A DNA stretch of 64,000 bases from an uncultured Flavobacterium sp. (GCF_943913405.1 NZ_CALTYA010000001.1:248001-312000); one strand, 5' to 3'. Counted from the first letter of the stretch, positions 44,600-53,586 are shown. A program made the numbers and translations. The notes: generated by a model not told the origin, from the letters alone.

Positions 44600-45775
44600 T
44601 TAAATTGCTTTCAGACGGGTAACAGTAGCTTTATCATATATTCCATAATGTAATTCGCCTATTTTTACATCTAGATGAACTTCATACATTTTTACTGTAT
44701 TAAAGGTGTTAGACGAAACACCTGTAAATTCTTTGGTATTAAATTCTGAATATGTAGCAGGCAGTGCTGCTTGTATTTTTATATCAAAAGACTCAGCTGC
44801 GAATGAAGCAAAAACAGCATAATATTGATAACTCATAAATTGTTTTATTTGTAGACCTGTTAATTCTATTTCTGCATCTACTTTGTAAGTTGTTCGTAAA
44901 GAACCATTAATTTGGTTAGTAAGATCTATTTGTACTGGCTTCCCTGTACTGTCTAAAAGAGGTGTGTTGTCACTTTTGGATGGCATAAACCAAAAATGAT
45001 TTTTAGGATATACTAGTTTATCTGTATCATTAATAGGTGTAGAATTTTGATAGATCTTATTTTTATCTTTCCTTAATTTCGAATATAGCGCATTAGTATC
45101 TCTTGGAAAGCTACAACCCCAAAGTTTTATAATCCCTTGCGTATTATGAAAGGCTTTCTTAAAATTATCTTTCTTAATAGGGTCATTTGCATAATAAGAA
45201 CTTATATCTGTTCGTCTCATATCAAAATCTTTAGGATCATTCGATCCTGTTCTCTGTACGCTATCTACGAGTATTGGTCCGTCAAAATATGCGTGTGAAA
45301 AAACATTTAATTCTATTAGTGTCTCAGGATCATCAATTCCTATTTTTTCAACCATATCATAAAAAGTATATTTTGAAATACATTTTTTACTCATTGGATC
45401 AAAAAATCTATTCCTTGCATATTGTGGATTAGGATGTATACCAGCATAATAATCACTATCAATGATCGGGTCATATTTTGGAAGTTCAGGTGTTTCTTTT
45501 ATTTTGTTTTTACCTTTGTATTCATAAGTAATAATTTCTCCTTTACCCATATTTACTAAAATAAAAGTATTCATTTCTCCTTCCTTAAAAGTAGCCGTTT
45601 TTTTTAGCATATAACTCTCCGCATGCTTTGAAAAATTTCCCAGAAGTACATTCTCGTGAAAATTGACTGCTGCTACCAAAACATATTTTCTAGCTCCTTT
45701 TATGTCAAGTGTTACATTCCAGTCAATGACACTTTCTCCATTAATTTCTGATATTATAAATGTTCTCTCTGCCAT
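44600..45775 (-). CDS. candidate type VI effector with His/Cys motifs
   Basis: 391 aa, no signal peptide, no family I can name. A strand followed by FSHAYFDGPIL (His161) and another followed by KLWGCSFPRDT (Cys221) stand in the order and about the distance seen in caspase-fold (clan CD) peptidases, including CHAT and metacaspase types; RDTNALYSK follows. The C-terminal part (about 300-391) is beta-rich. It starts 11 bp after the VgrG gene and is followed by a secreted small protein and a PAAR-like tip. An effector role is inferred from position. Confidence 0.65.
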   Translation of the reverse strand: MAERTFIISEINGESVIDWNVTLDIKGARKYVLVAAVNFHENVLLGNFSKHAESYMLKKTATFKEGEMNTFILVNMGKGEIITYEYKGKNKIKETPELPKYDPIIDSDYYAGIHPNPQYARNRFFDPMSKKCISKYTFYDMVEKIGIDDPETLIELNVFSHAYFDGPILVDSVQRTGSNDPKDFDMRRTDISSYYANDPIKKDNFKKAFHNTQGIIKLWGCSFPRDTNALYSKLRKDKNKIYQNSTPINDTDKLVYPKNHFWFMPSKSDNTPLLDSTGKPVQIDLTNQINGSLRTTYKVDAEIELTGLQIKQFMSYQYYAVFASFAAESFDIKIQAALPATYSEFNTKEFTGVSSNTFNTVKMYEVHLDVKIGELHYGIYDKATVTRLKAI

Positions 45776-45786
45776 TTGTTTTTCAA

Positions 45787-48078
45787 TTAAAAATCTTTTT
45801 TGTTTTTCTTTTCTAAATACTGCTTATACTGTTTATCTTCAAAAACTTTCCATTCACTATAAGTATAACTTTTGCCTTCATATGTTTTGTAAACCTCATT
45901 AGCCTTTATTTCTTCTTCAGCTCTTTGCTCTTCCGCTTTTTTCTCTTCTTCCATTTTCGATTTTTCGATTTCGACTTCTTCTTTTAATTCCGCAAAACCA
46001 TTAGTGTTGACTTTTCCTGTCAATACAATTTCTTTTTTCCCATCTTTTATTTCCTTGTCACCTTTCTCCTTTATTTTAATAGTAATGCTTTCTCCTTCTT
46101 CATAATTTCTAGTTTGCACTAACAAGCTAACTTTTTCACCGATAGTTGCATTGTTAATCTCATTTTCCATAGCACCATCCATCCAAACTGCACTGATTAT
46201 CTGCTTCTCCTTATCAAACTTAAACTTCCCGCTCTCCGCCAATTTATTCATCAGTGGCGCCTTATATTCAATCTTATCTTTAGCCGTAATCAAACAACTC
46301 GCCCCATAAACATGCATCTGCTCTTTCGCGCCAAATTCTGTCTTCCCGTCAGAATACCCTGTCACTTGCTTCTTGCCATACAAGTCCAACTCATTATTAG
46401 CAGAAATCTCCGTATTGCCGCCACTTGCCATGATGGTTTTCTTGCCACTGTCCTGCGAAATATCCTCCTTCGCCACCGTCTTAATATTCTTCCCGACATT
46501 CGTGCTAAAATTTTCCTGAACATTGATCACCATGTTTTTAGAATTCAATGTCAGCGTTTCAGGCGTAGTTATCTCTATATTTTTGCCTTTGGTATCTAAG
46601 TGAAAAACATTTCCGTTTTTGTCCTTTATCGTTATGCCCATGCTGTCGGCGCGCTCATCAAATTCTATGACATGCCCCTCTTTAGTATGTATCGCTTTTA
46701 ATTGGTTCCTTGCATCCGCATACCCCGAAATCTCCTTCCCATTAAAATTACTCCCGCTGACAAAACCCCTATCCGGATTCCCGCCCTCAAAACAAACCCG
46801 AACTTCCTCGCCAATCTCAGGAATAAAATAAAAACCCTTTCCATTCCCCCCATGCACCGTCTGCACCCGCAGCCAGTCGCTCTCATTGTCAGATTTTCCC
46901 CAAAAAAACCTTACGCGCACCCTGCCCATCCCAGCGGGATCATTGTTGTCCAAAACCACCGCAGGCTGTGCCTTTGCCTTTCCATGCTTCTCTGAATTTG
47001 TATATGGCGGATGCTTGGCATCCACAGGAATCGCTTCAAATCTGCATGTCAAATTTCCCACGCCAATGCTCCTTATCTCTGATTTTGTCACGATCATCAC
47101 ATGATCGACCGTCTTATTTTTTACCGTCACAATATGCCCCACATAAACCGGAACATGGCTTTCCACGCTATAAGTCACCATCATCGCCGCTTTTCCAGCT
47201 ACATCCAGCTTATTCATCCGGTCAATATCTGACTGATGCTGTGCATTCGAGCTATAGCTATGAAAAGGAATTTCCCGATCCATCTTCCTGATAAACTGCA
47301 GTTTCTGCGCATTCAGCGAAGTAGTCATCAGGCTGTCATTAAAATTATCATCCGTCTTTTCAAGCTGTCCTTCAATCAAAGCGCCGGCCTCATGATCATA
47401 TCCTGAATACGAAGACTTATTGCTCAAAAGCCTGCTTCCCATCCCAAAGCTTTTCAAGTGCACGCCATTCACCAGCACCATCTTTGAATCCTGCAGCCTT
47501 CCAAACTGCAGCCTTGTGCCGTCCCAATAAAGCCACTCGCCAAAATTTCTTGCCAGTCGGCAGATATATTTCCAGCCGTGCTCGTTGCTCTGCAGGCTCG
47601 ACGCAATTATTGGGTTGTTCACAGGCGCAATATCTTCAATTTCCCACATGCCCACGGCCTGACCTTTCAGGCTTTCGGCAACAATTTCCTGCAGCGTCCT
47701 GCCAAGATGCATGCGGCTGTATTTCAAATCTTCCATCGCAATCGTGTGACTGTGCCCTTTGACCAAGAAACCGGCGCTCGCCCCGTCCTGGTTCCTGATT
47801 TCCATGCTGTCGATCAGCCCTTTAAAGAGCATTTCTTTCTGGGTCAAGAAGTTGAAAAAAGAAAACATGACCTCAGCGCCAAAGAATTTCTTGAAAGACT
47901 CAAAATCTTCCAGCGGCTCTGTAGTTATCTTGTCTGAAATACTCCAAAAAAACTCAAATTCGGCATGCGAAAGCACCTGCTGGCTGATTTTTAAAGCACT
48001 GAAGTTGATGTGCTTGTCATAGTTGTGGATCTTGACAACTATTTTTTTTCGTATGGGATCGATATCGTTTACTAGCAT
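45787..48078 (-). CDS. vgrG: VgrG (TssI) spike protein with C-terminal extension
   Basis: 763 aa. The gp27-like part (about 1-330) includes YICRLARNFGEWLYWDGTRL; the gp5-OB region carries DPAGMGRVRVRFFWGKSDNE and GFYFIPEIGEEVRVCFEGGNPDRGF in parts near 400-440, followed by the beta-helix repeats with KNGNVFHLDTKGKNI. From about residue 625 a new domain begins (ISAVWMDGAMENE, then an Ig-like strand set), followed by a Lys/Glu coiled stretch and an aromatic tail. This extension is A+T-rich, unlike the rest of the gene. It probably carries the next gene's product. Confidence 0.93.
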   Translation of the reverse strand: MLVNDIDPIRKKIVVKIHNYDKHINFSALKISQQVLSHAEFEFFWSISDKITTEPLEDFESFKKFFGAEVMFSFFNFLTQKEMLFKGLIDSMEIRNQDGASAGFLVKGHSHTIAMEDLKYSRMHLGRTLQEIVAESLKGQAVGMWEIEDIAPVNNPIIASSLQSNEHGWKYICRLARNFGEWLYWDGTRLQFGRLQDSKMVLVNGVHLKSFGMGSRLLSNKSSYSGYDHEAGALIEGQLEKTDDNFNDSLMTTSLNAQKLQFIRKMDREIPFHSYSSNAQHQSDIDRMNKLDVAGKAAMMVTYSVESHVPVYVGHIVTVKNKTVDHVMIVTKSEIRSIGVGNLTCRFEAIPVDAKHPPYTNSEKHGKAKAQPAVVLDNNDPAGMGRVRVRFFWGKSDNESDWLRVQTVHGGNGKGFYFIPEIGEEVRVCFEGGNPDRGFVSGSNFNGKEISGYADARNQLKAIHTKEGHVIEFDERADSMGITIKDKNGNVFHLDTKGKNIEITTPETLTLNSKNMVINVQENFSTNVGKNIKTVAKEDISQDSGKKTIMASGGNTEISANNELDLYGKKQVTGYSDGKTEFGAKEQMHVYGASCLITAKDKIEYKAPLMNKLAESGKFKFDKEKQIISAVWMDGAMENEINNATIGEKVSLLVQTRNYEEGESITIKIKEKGDKEIKDGKKEIVLTGKVNTNGFAELKEEVEIEKSKMEEEKKAEEQRAEEEIKANEVYKTYEGKSYTYSEWKVFEDKQYKQYLEKKNKKDF

Positions 48079-48295
48079 ATACTAAAAGGTTTACTATTCC
48101 TTGGTTAAAGTAAACATATTTCACAAATACTTTAAATTTATTCGACGAAATGCAATTAAAATCGATAAAGTGCCGTTTTTAAAATAAAAACAACAAAAAT
48201 GAAACATTTTTCAATTATATGCATACATTTGATACTGTTTCTTGAATTAAAACAACCAAATAGCTTATTTTATAAACCCTTAAAACATATAAACC

Positions 48296-49012
48296 ATGGC
48301 ATCAACATCAGAAGTAGGACACAACAAAAACGTAGCAAACTTTAAATCAGTCTGCTTGATCCTCGCAGAAATGGGCGCGCTCTACAATCCTTCAAACAAT
48401 GTCATTAAACTTCAGGCATTAGACCCGCTCAATGATATCTTGAAAGCGACCATCCAAGATTTGAACGAAAAAATACCCATTTACAAAAATGCTGTCGCGG
48501 CACGTGAAACTGACATAAAACCGCTGAGCAAATTATCCACTCGCGTCCACAATTCCTTTCGCGCAACCCAAGCATCTCTGGCTGATAAGGAGAACATGCT
48601 GGCAATGGTAAAAAAAATCAGGGGAGATCAAAGGCCTAAAAAAGTTAATCCTGAAACCGCTGACAAAGAAACAATCTCAACTTCTCAAATGAGCTATGAC
48701 AGCCGAATTGCAAACTTAGACATCATGGTCAACTTCATTGCTTCACAGCACATTTATGAGCCAAACGAAGAAGATTTGCAAGTATTTTCGCTTAAAACAT
48801 ATCAGCAAAGATTAGAAAGATTGAGTATTGCGGTAAACCAAGCCTCAAACAGCATACTGACCGCCAGAACAGCCAGAAATAATGCCTTGTACAACGGCGA
48901 AAACAACATCATTTCATTAGCAAATTCAATAAAAGACTACTTAAAATCTCTCGGAGCCCCAGGAAACCCTTATTATAAGGCCGTGGTAAAGCTCAAATTT
49001 AAAAACCAATAG
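48296..49012 (+). CDS. hypothetical helical protein divergent from vgrG
   Basis: 238 aa, soluble, without signal peptide, rich in Ala, Asn, Lys and Leu, mostly helical (NDILKATIQDLNEKIPIYKN, LERLSIAVNQASNSILTAR). I recognise no family. It is divergent from vgrG with a 217-bp spacer in which I see no other gene, and it ends in its own terminator. Association with the VgrG unit is by position only. A resemblance in size and helicity to the 239-aa protein at 1210 is not supported by shared motifs. Confidence 0.7.
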   Translation: MASTSEVGHNKNVANFKSVCLILAEMGALYNPSNNVIKLQALDPLNDILKATIQDLNEKIPIYKNAVAARETDIKPLSKLSTRVHNSFRATQASLADKENMLAMVKKIRGDQRPKKVNPETADKETISTSQMSYDSRIANLDIMVNFIASQHIYEPNEEDLQVFSLKTYQQRLERLSIAVNQASNSILTARTARNNALYNGENNIISLANSIKDYLKSLGAPGNPYYKAVVKLKFKNQ

Positions 49013-49014
49013 AT

Positions 49015-49054
49015 AAAAAAACCTGCACGGCACAAAACGCCCTGCAGGTTTTTT
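49015..49054 (+). terminator. terminator of the 238-aa gene
   Basis: AAAAAACCTGCA and TGCAGGTTTTTT with a 16-base loop that itself contains GGC/GCC. Confidence 0.85.
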
Positions 49055-49088
49055 ATTTTAAGCAACTTCAAATCAATTTATTAAAAGC

Positions 49089-49361
49089 CAAATTCACTTT
49101 CCCTTATCAGCAATCCACTTTTCAGCACCCGCAAAAAACATTTATGTTTCTGCAATTCACTTTTTTGCATCCGCTACAAACATTTTAGCACCCGCAAAAA
49201 ACATTTATGCTTCTGTAATTCACTTTTTTGCATCCGCCACAAACATTTATGCCTCAGCAACTCACTTTTTTGCATCCGCCACAAACATTTTAACATCCGC
49301 AAAAAACATTTACGCCTCAGCAATTCACTTTTTTGCATCCGCAATAAAATTTCAAGCACGG
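49089..49361. repeat. 21-bp tandem repeat array, 13 units
   Basis: Thirteen consecutive units of exactly 21 bases fill 273 bp. Three unit types alternate: GCAATTCACTTTTTTGCATC(C), GCCACAAACATTTTAGCACC(C) and GCAAAAAACATTTATGCCTC(A), with most changes at a few positions. Edges are degenerate (49089 and 49341). The period is seven codons, and the reverse strand of part of it is an open frame with a heptad-like RMQKSEL-type repeat (49174-49407), which I do not regard as a gene. No other gene lies in 49055-49437. Confidence 0.85.
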
Positions 49362-49437
49362 CAAATACCTTAGCAAAAAAGGATATCCTCCCACTAAAAT
49401 TTATCAAATATCTTTATATTGCATTAAAATACATCCT

Positions 49438-50001
49438 ATGAAAAAAATAATTGCCCTTTGCCTGCTGACTTTTATATTTTCCTGTGGTTCTTCTGATGAA
49501 GTAGAAACAGTTACTGTTGATCACAAATATTCGCTAGAACTTCCCTCCTTTCTTTCCAAAGGAACTGGTCTCCATGATGATGCTTCTTTGCAATACCAAA
49601 ATGTATTTAAAGAATTCTATATTGTTGTAATAGATGAGCCCAAAAAAGGATTTATTGATGTTTTAAAAGACACAGAATACAGTCCTGATTTGCAGGGATA
49701 TTATGATGTTTTGACCGGCGGGTTAGAAGAAACAATAGAAAATATAAACTTTGAGCCTGTAAAAGATGTTCAAATCAACGGACTTAAGGCAAAAACGTTT
49801 TCAATAACCGGCACAATTGCTGAAAAGAAACTAGATATTTTTTATAAAATTGCTTACATTGAAGGAAAAGATACTTTTTACCAAATCGTGACTTGGACAA
49901 TAAAAGGCAACAAAGAAAAATACGCACCACAAATGGACAAACTAATTCGTTCCTTTAAAGAAATCGGCAACAGCAGAAAAGCCGATCGAAGCAAGAAATA
50001 A
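49438..50001 (+). CDS. lipoprotein, 187 aa
   Basis: The lipobox reads LLTFIFSC with Cys16, so this is a lipoprotein. The mature part is a soluble alpha/beta domain with an N-terminal strand (HKYSLELPSFLS) and a C-terminal helix (MDKLIRSFKEIG), recalling PsbP- or DUF1795-like ligand-binding folds; this is a loose impression, not an assignment. It stands alone with a terminator behind it and the repeat array in front. Confidence 0.75.
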   Translation: MKKIIALCLLTFIFSCGSSDEVETVTVDHKYSLELPSFLSKGTGLHDDASLQYQNVFKEFYIVVIDEPKKGFIDVLKDTEYSPDLQGYYDVLTGGLEETIENINFEPVKDVQINGLKAKTFSITGTIAEKKLDIFYKIAYIEGKDTFYQIVTWTIKGNKEKYAPQMDKLIRSFKEIGNSRKADRSKK

Positions 50002-50006
50002 ATAAA

Positions 50007-50037
50007 AAAATCCATTAGCTTTCACTAATGGATTTTT
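50007..50037. terminator. bidirectional terminator
   Basis: AAAATCCATTAG and CTAATGGATTTTT enclose a six-base loop, between the converging genes ending at 50001 and 50060. Confidence 0.85.
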
Positions 50038-50059
50038 CTTTTTTGAATTAAATCAAAAA

Positions 50060-50407
50060 TTAATTTCTGTTGGCAACAGCGTCTTGTTTCCAGTTTTTCA
50101 CTTGCGCTACTCTGCTATCAGAATAATCAACTTCGCTTAAGTTATTGTCAGTCCAAAAAAACCATTTGCCAGTTTTTTGTCCGTTTGAATATTCACCTAA
50201 AGATTTTTTATTGCCGCTTTCGTCATAAGAGATCCATTTGCCGTGAACTTTGCCATCTTTGTAGAAACCTTCTTGGCTAACTTTTCCATTTTCATGAAAG
50301 TAAGTAGCTTTTACAGTATTATCAACGATTTCATATTTGTGCGCAGTTTCTTGTGCAAAAGTAACTCCTGATACTAGCATAATCCCGATTAACATGTACT
50401 TTTTCAT
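50060..50407 (-). CDS. secreted MORN/YwqK-like repeat protein
   Basis: 115 aa with a signal peptide (MLIGIMLVSGVTFA-QE) and three consecutive repeats of the YwqK/MORN type: ATYFHENGKVSQEGFYKDGK, VHGKWISYDESGNKKSLGEY and KTGKWFFWTDNNLSE. Such repeats form short beta-hairpin ladders. In Bacteroidota they are common in exported proteins of unknown role, and the antitoxin name attached to YwqK is not supported here. The 250-bp spacer to the next gene contains no other frame of note. Confidence 0.82.
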   Translation of the reverse strand: MKKYMLIGIMLVSGVTFAQETAHKYEIVDNTVKATYFHENGKVSQEGFYKDGKVHGKWISYDESGNKKSLGEYSNGQKTGKWFFWTDNNLSEVDYSDSRVAQVKNWKQDAVANRN

Positions 50408-50657
50408 TGTCTTAGTATTTTAAAGTTTATAAATTCTTTATCAAATATAGAAATAAGTTTACATTAAAAAAACTTTTACATAACAATTTGGTAACATTGA
50501 ATGAAAACTTAACATTGAAAATATTTTTAGAAGATTAAAAAAATCTATTTTTTGACCGACAAACCAATCGTTACATTAAGATTTTTGCAAAAAGCGAGTA
50601 ATTCTTAAAGAATAATTCCTTACATTTATAATACTAAATTTAAATTATTAATTTTTT

Positions 50658-51062
50658 ATGAAAAAAGTATTATTCGCATTATCAGTAGTTGGTTTAACAA
50701 CTATGGTATCTTGTAAAAAGGATGAAGTTAAAGTAGAAACTGAAACTACAGATTCAACAAGTGTTACAGAAACTGAAGCACCAGTAGTTGAGGAAACAAA
50801 AACTACAACAACTGTTGAAGTTCCTACTTTTAGCAACGACGAATTGCAAAAATTTGCATCAGATTATGCAAAATATACAGAGGATGTAATTAAAGCAGCT
50901 CAAGATAAAGATGCTGCCAAAGTTGCTGAATTGCAAGGAAAAGCTGCTGAATGGACTTCAAAAGCACAAGCTGCCGCTGCTAAAATGACACCAGAAGACG
51001 CTAAAAAATGGGCTGATTTTGCTACCGCTTTAGCTAATGCACAAACACAAGCGGCTAAATAA
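50658..51062 (+). CDS. small lipoprotein with acidic/Thr-rich linker
   Basis: 134 aa. The lipobox (VGLTTMVSC, Cys20) is followed by a Thr/Glu/Val-rich low-complexity stretch (about 25-55) and an Ala/Lys-rich helical C-terminal domain (LQKFASDYAKYTEDVIKAAQ, AEWTSKAQAAAAKMTP). It is probably a surface or periplasmic lipoprotein; a coiled-coil or cell-wall-binding role is possible but unsupported. A terminator follows 24 bp after the stop. Confidence 0.8.
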   Translation: MKKVLFALSVVGLTTMVSCKKDEVKVETETTDSTSVTETEAPVVEETKTTTTVEVPTFSNDELQKFASDYAKYTEDVIKAAQDKDAAKVAELQGKAAEWTSKAQAAAAKMTPEDAKKWADFATALANAQTQAAK

Positions 51063-51085
51063 TTTACCGCTTAAACAAGAAAACT

Positions 51086-51113
51086 AAAGCTGTCTGAAAA
51101 GGCAGCTTTTTTT
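51086..51113 (+). terminator. terminator of the 134-aa lipoprotein gene
   Basis: AAAGCTGTC and GGCAGCTTT (one G-U pair) enclose TGAAAA, followed by T residues. Confidence 0.85.
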
Positions 51114-51193
51114 ATTTCTGTAAATCAGAATCAATTCAACAAAATTTCTTCCTTTAAAATTCAAGTTTATCATCCATAATTGACAATTATCAC

Positions 51194-51201
51194 TAAATTT
51201 G
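51194..51201 (+). promoter_or_regulatory. -7 promoter box of aspS
   Basis: TAAATTTG matches TAnnTTTG exactly and lies 18 bases before the ATG at 51220. It overlaps the upstream TTG start (51199), which therefore cannot be the real start. Confidence 0.5.
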
Positions 51202-51219
51202 CCATCTAAAATTTTGATA

Positions 51220-52965
51220 ATGTATAGAAGTCATAATTGTGGAGAATTAAACGCTTCACATATTAATACCGAAGTTACTCTTGCGGGTTGGGTTCAAAAA
51301 TCACGCGACAAAGGTTTCATGAATTGGGTTGATTTGCGCGACCGTTATGGCATCACGCAATTGATCTTTGACGAAAGCCGCACTGATAAAACCGTTTTTG
51401 AACTGGCAAAAACCCTTGGAAGAGAATTCGTAATTCAAGTAAAAGGAACCGTAATCGAGCGCGAAGCTAAAAACAAAAATATGTCTACCGGAGATATTGA
51501 GATTTTGGTTTCAGAACTAAACATTCTAAACGCCGCATTGACGCCTCCCTTTACAATCGAAGACGAAACTGACGGTGGTGAAGACATCAGAATGAAATAC
51601 CGCTACTTGGATATCCGAAGAAATCCAGTAAAAAACAGCTTGCTTTTTCGTCATAAAGTGGCGATGGAAGTTCGCAAATATTTATCTGATTTAGATTTCT
51701 GTGAAGTGGAAACTCCTTATTTAATCAAATCGACTCCGGAAGGTGCGAGAGATTTCGTAGTTCCAAGTAGAATGAACGAAGGTCAGTTTTATGCCCTGCC
51801 ACAATCGCCGCAGACTTTCAAGCAATTGTTGATGGTTGGCGGCATGGACAAATATTTCCAGATCGTGAAATGTTTCCGTGATGAAGATTTAAGAGCTGAC
51901 AGACAACCTGAATTTACACAGATCGATTGCGAAATGGCGTTTGTGGAACAAGAAGACATCTTGAATGTTTTTGAAGGCTTGACACGTCATTTGCTAAAAG
52001 AAATTAAAGGCATCGAAGTAGAAAAATTCCCAAGAATCACCTACGATTATGCTATGAAAACTTACGGAAACGACAAACCAGACATTCGTTTTGGGATGGA
52101 ATTTGGCGAGTTGAACGAGGTTGCTCAACACAAAGAATTTCCGGTTTTCAACTCTGCAGAATTGGTTGTTGGAATCGCAGCGCCAGGTTGTGCAACCTAT
52201 ACAAGAAAAGAAATTGACAATTTAATTGATTGGGTAAAACGTCCTCAGGTTGGAGCTTCAGGAATGGTTTATGCTAAATATGAATTGGACGGAAGCATCA
52301 AATCTTCGGTAGATAAATTCTATGACCAAGAAGATTTGAAAAAATGGGCTGAAATTACAGGAGCAAAACCAGGCGATTTAATCCTGGTTCTTTCTGGTCC
52401 GGCAAATAAAACCAGAGCACAATTAAGCGCTTTGCGTATGGAATTGGCAACTCGTTTAGGATTAAGAAATCCTGAAGTTTTCGCTCCGCTTTGGGTAGTC
52501 GATTTCCCTCTTTTAGAACAGGATGAAGAAAATGGAAGATGGCATGCAATGCACCATCCGTTTACTTCTCCAAAACCAGAAGATATGGCTTTATTGGAAA
52601 CTGATCCAGGAAAAGTTCGCGCAAACGCCTATGATATGGTATTGAATGGAAATGAAATCGGCGGCGGTTCTATCCGTATTCACGATAAGGCGACACAGCA
52701 ATTGATGTTCAAATATTTAGGTTTTACGGAAGAAGAAGCAAAAGCACAATTCGGATTCTTGATGGATGCCTTCCAGTTTGGAGCACCACCTCATGGCGGA
52801 CTGGCTTTTGGTTTGGATAGATTGGTTGCCATTTTAGGTGGTCAAGAAACAATTCGTGACTTTATTGCTTTCCCAAAAAACAATTCTGGACGTGACGTGA
52901 TGATTGACGCGCCTTCTGTTATTGATGAAAAACAATTGGAAGAATTGCATATTAGATTGAAATAA
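51220..52965 (+). CDS. aspS: aspartyl-tRNA synthetase
   Basis: Charges tRNA-Asp. The N-terminal OB fold begins YRSHNCGELNASHINTEVTL and has GWVQKSRDKGFMNWVDLRDR; motif 2 is FQIVKCFRDEDLRADRQPEF in the class II core (near 215), and motif 3 GLAFGLDRLVAILGG is near the C-terminus. The bacterial GAD insertion lies between. I use ATG at 51220 because the family begins at MYRSH and the promoter box overlaps the upstream TTG; this gives 581 aa. Confidence 0.97.
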   Translation: MYRSHNCGELNASHINTEVTLAGWVQKSRDKGFMNWVDLRDRYGITQLIFDESRTDKTVFELAKTLGREFVIQVKGTVIEREAKNKNMSTGDIEILVSELNILNAALTPPFTIEDETDGGEDIRMKYRYLDIRRNPVKNSLLFRHKVAMEVRKYLSDLDFCEVETPYLIKSTPEGARDFVVPSRMNEGQFYALPQSPQTFKQLLMVGGMDKYFQIVKCFRDEDLRADRQPEFTQIDCEMAFVEQEDILNVFEGLTRHLLKEIKGIEVEKFPRITYDYAMKTYGNDKPDIRFGMEFGELNEVAQHKEFPVFNSAELVVGIAAPGCATYTRKEIDNLIDWVKRPQVGASGMVYAKYELDGSIKSSVDKFYDQEDLKKWAEITGAKPGDLILVLSGPANKTRAQLSALRMELATRLGLRNPEVFAPLWVVDFPLLEQDEENGRWHAMHHPFTSPKPEDMALLETDPGKVRANAYDMVLNGNEIGGGSIRIHDKATQQLMFKYLGFTEEEAKAQFGFLMDAFQFGAPPHGGLAFGLDRLVAILGGQETIRDFIAFPKNNSGRDVMIDAPSVIDEKQLEELHIRLK

Positions 52966-52985
52966 TTTAACAAATACACGATTGG

Positions 52986-53014
52986 AAGCCTCAGATTTCT
53001 CTGAGGCTTTTTTT
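52986..53014 (+). terminator. terminator of aspS
   Basis: AAGCCTCAGA and TCTGAGGCTT with a four-base loop, followed by T residues. Confidence 0.87.
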
Positions 53015-53315
53015 ATTGCTAAAATTTGAAAACCTTTCAAAAAAATTACTCCTAGCAGAAATTCTAGCTTTTATTTTCGAAAACGATTTAGTAAATTTAA
53101 TTATTGTTTCAAAATGAAGCTTTAAAATTAAGAATTTGATGACAAAAAAAGCTTAAGCAATTATGAATATATAAAAGCTTGCAAAGCGTTATAAATACTT
53201 TAAATTTTGAAAATCAAACCGTTGACAATACTGAAAAAAAATCTTACATCCGAAAAATCAATATTTTTTTTTCATTTTTTTAACACTAAACTGTCTTTCG
53301 TATTATATTAAATAT

Positions 53316-53323
53316 TACATTTG
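53316..53323 (+). promoter_or_regulatory. -7 box of the cold-shock gene
   Basis: TACATTTG is an exact -7 match, about 28 bases before the start codon; TTTC near 53296 is a weak -33 candidate. The rest of the A+T-rich spacer 53015-53351 shows no gene or strong structure. Confidence 0.5.
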
Positions 53324-53351
53324 CTTATTATAAATTATTATTACTATTACA

Positions 53352-53552
53352 ATGCGTACAGGTACAGTTAAATTTTTCAATGAGTCTAAAGGTTACGGAT
53401 TCATTACAGATGAAGAAACAGGAAAAGACATTTTCGTTCATGCTTCAGGAATCAGAGCGGAAGAGCTTCGCGAAGGTGATAGAGTATCTTACGAAGAAGA
53501 AGAAGGAAGAAAAGGTAAAGTAGCTGCTCAAGTTGCAGTTCTTGAAGACTAA
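53352..53552 (+). CDS. cold-shock domain protein
   Basis: A 66-residue single OB-fold protein that binds single-stranded RNA and DNA. The RNP1 motif is KGYGFI (residues 14-19) and RNP2 DIFVHAS (27-33); GTVKFFNESKGYGFI is the usual start. The C-terminal part is more acidic than in CspA (EEEEGRKGK). It lies alone with its own promoter box and terminator. Probably acts as an RNA chaperone. Confidence 0.96.
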   Translation: MRTGTVKFFNESKGYGFITDEETGKDIFVHASGIRAEELREGDRVSYEEEEGRKGKVAAQVAVLED

Positions 53553-53586
53553 TATATAGCATACTATTTTTAGTTACCTCACAACT

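Noticed and set aside
49089..49361. CRISPR array
   Set aside because: Units are contiguous with no unique spacers and vary at internal positions; period 21 bp is too short, and no cas gene is near.
49174..49407. Reverse-strand 77-aa frame with heptad-like repeats
   Set aside because: It arises from the 21-bp array, ends inside it at an arbitrary unit and has no promoter or conserved domain.
50060..50407. Toxin-antitoxin component (YwqK antitoxin)
   Set aside because: The protein has a signal peptide and MORN-type repeats and no toxin gene adjoins it.
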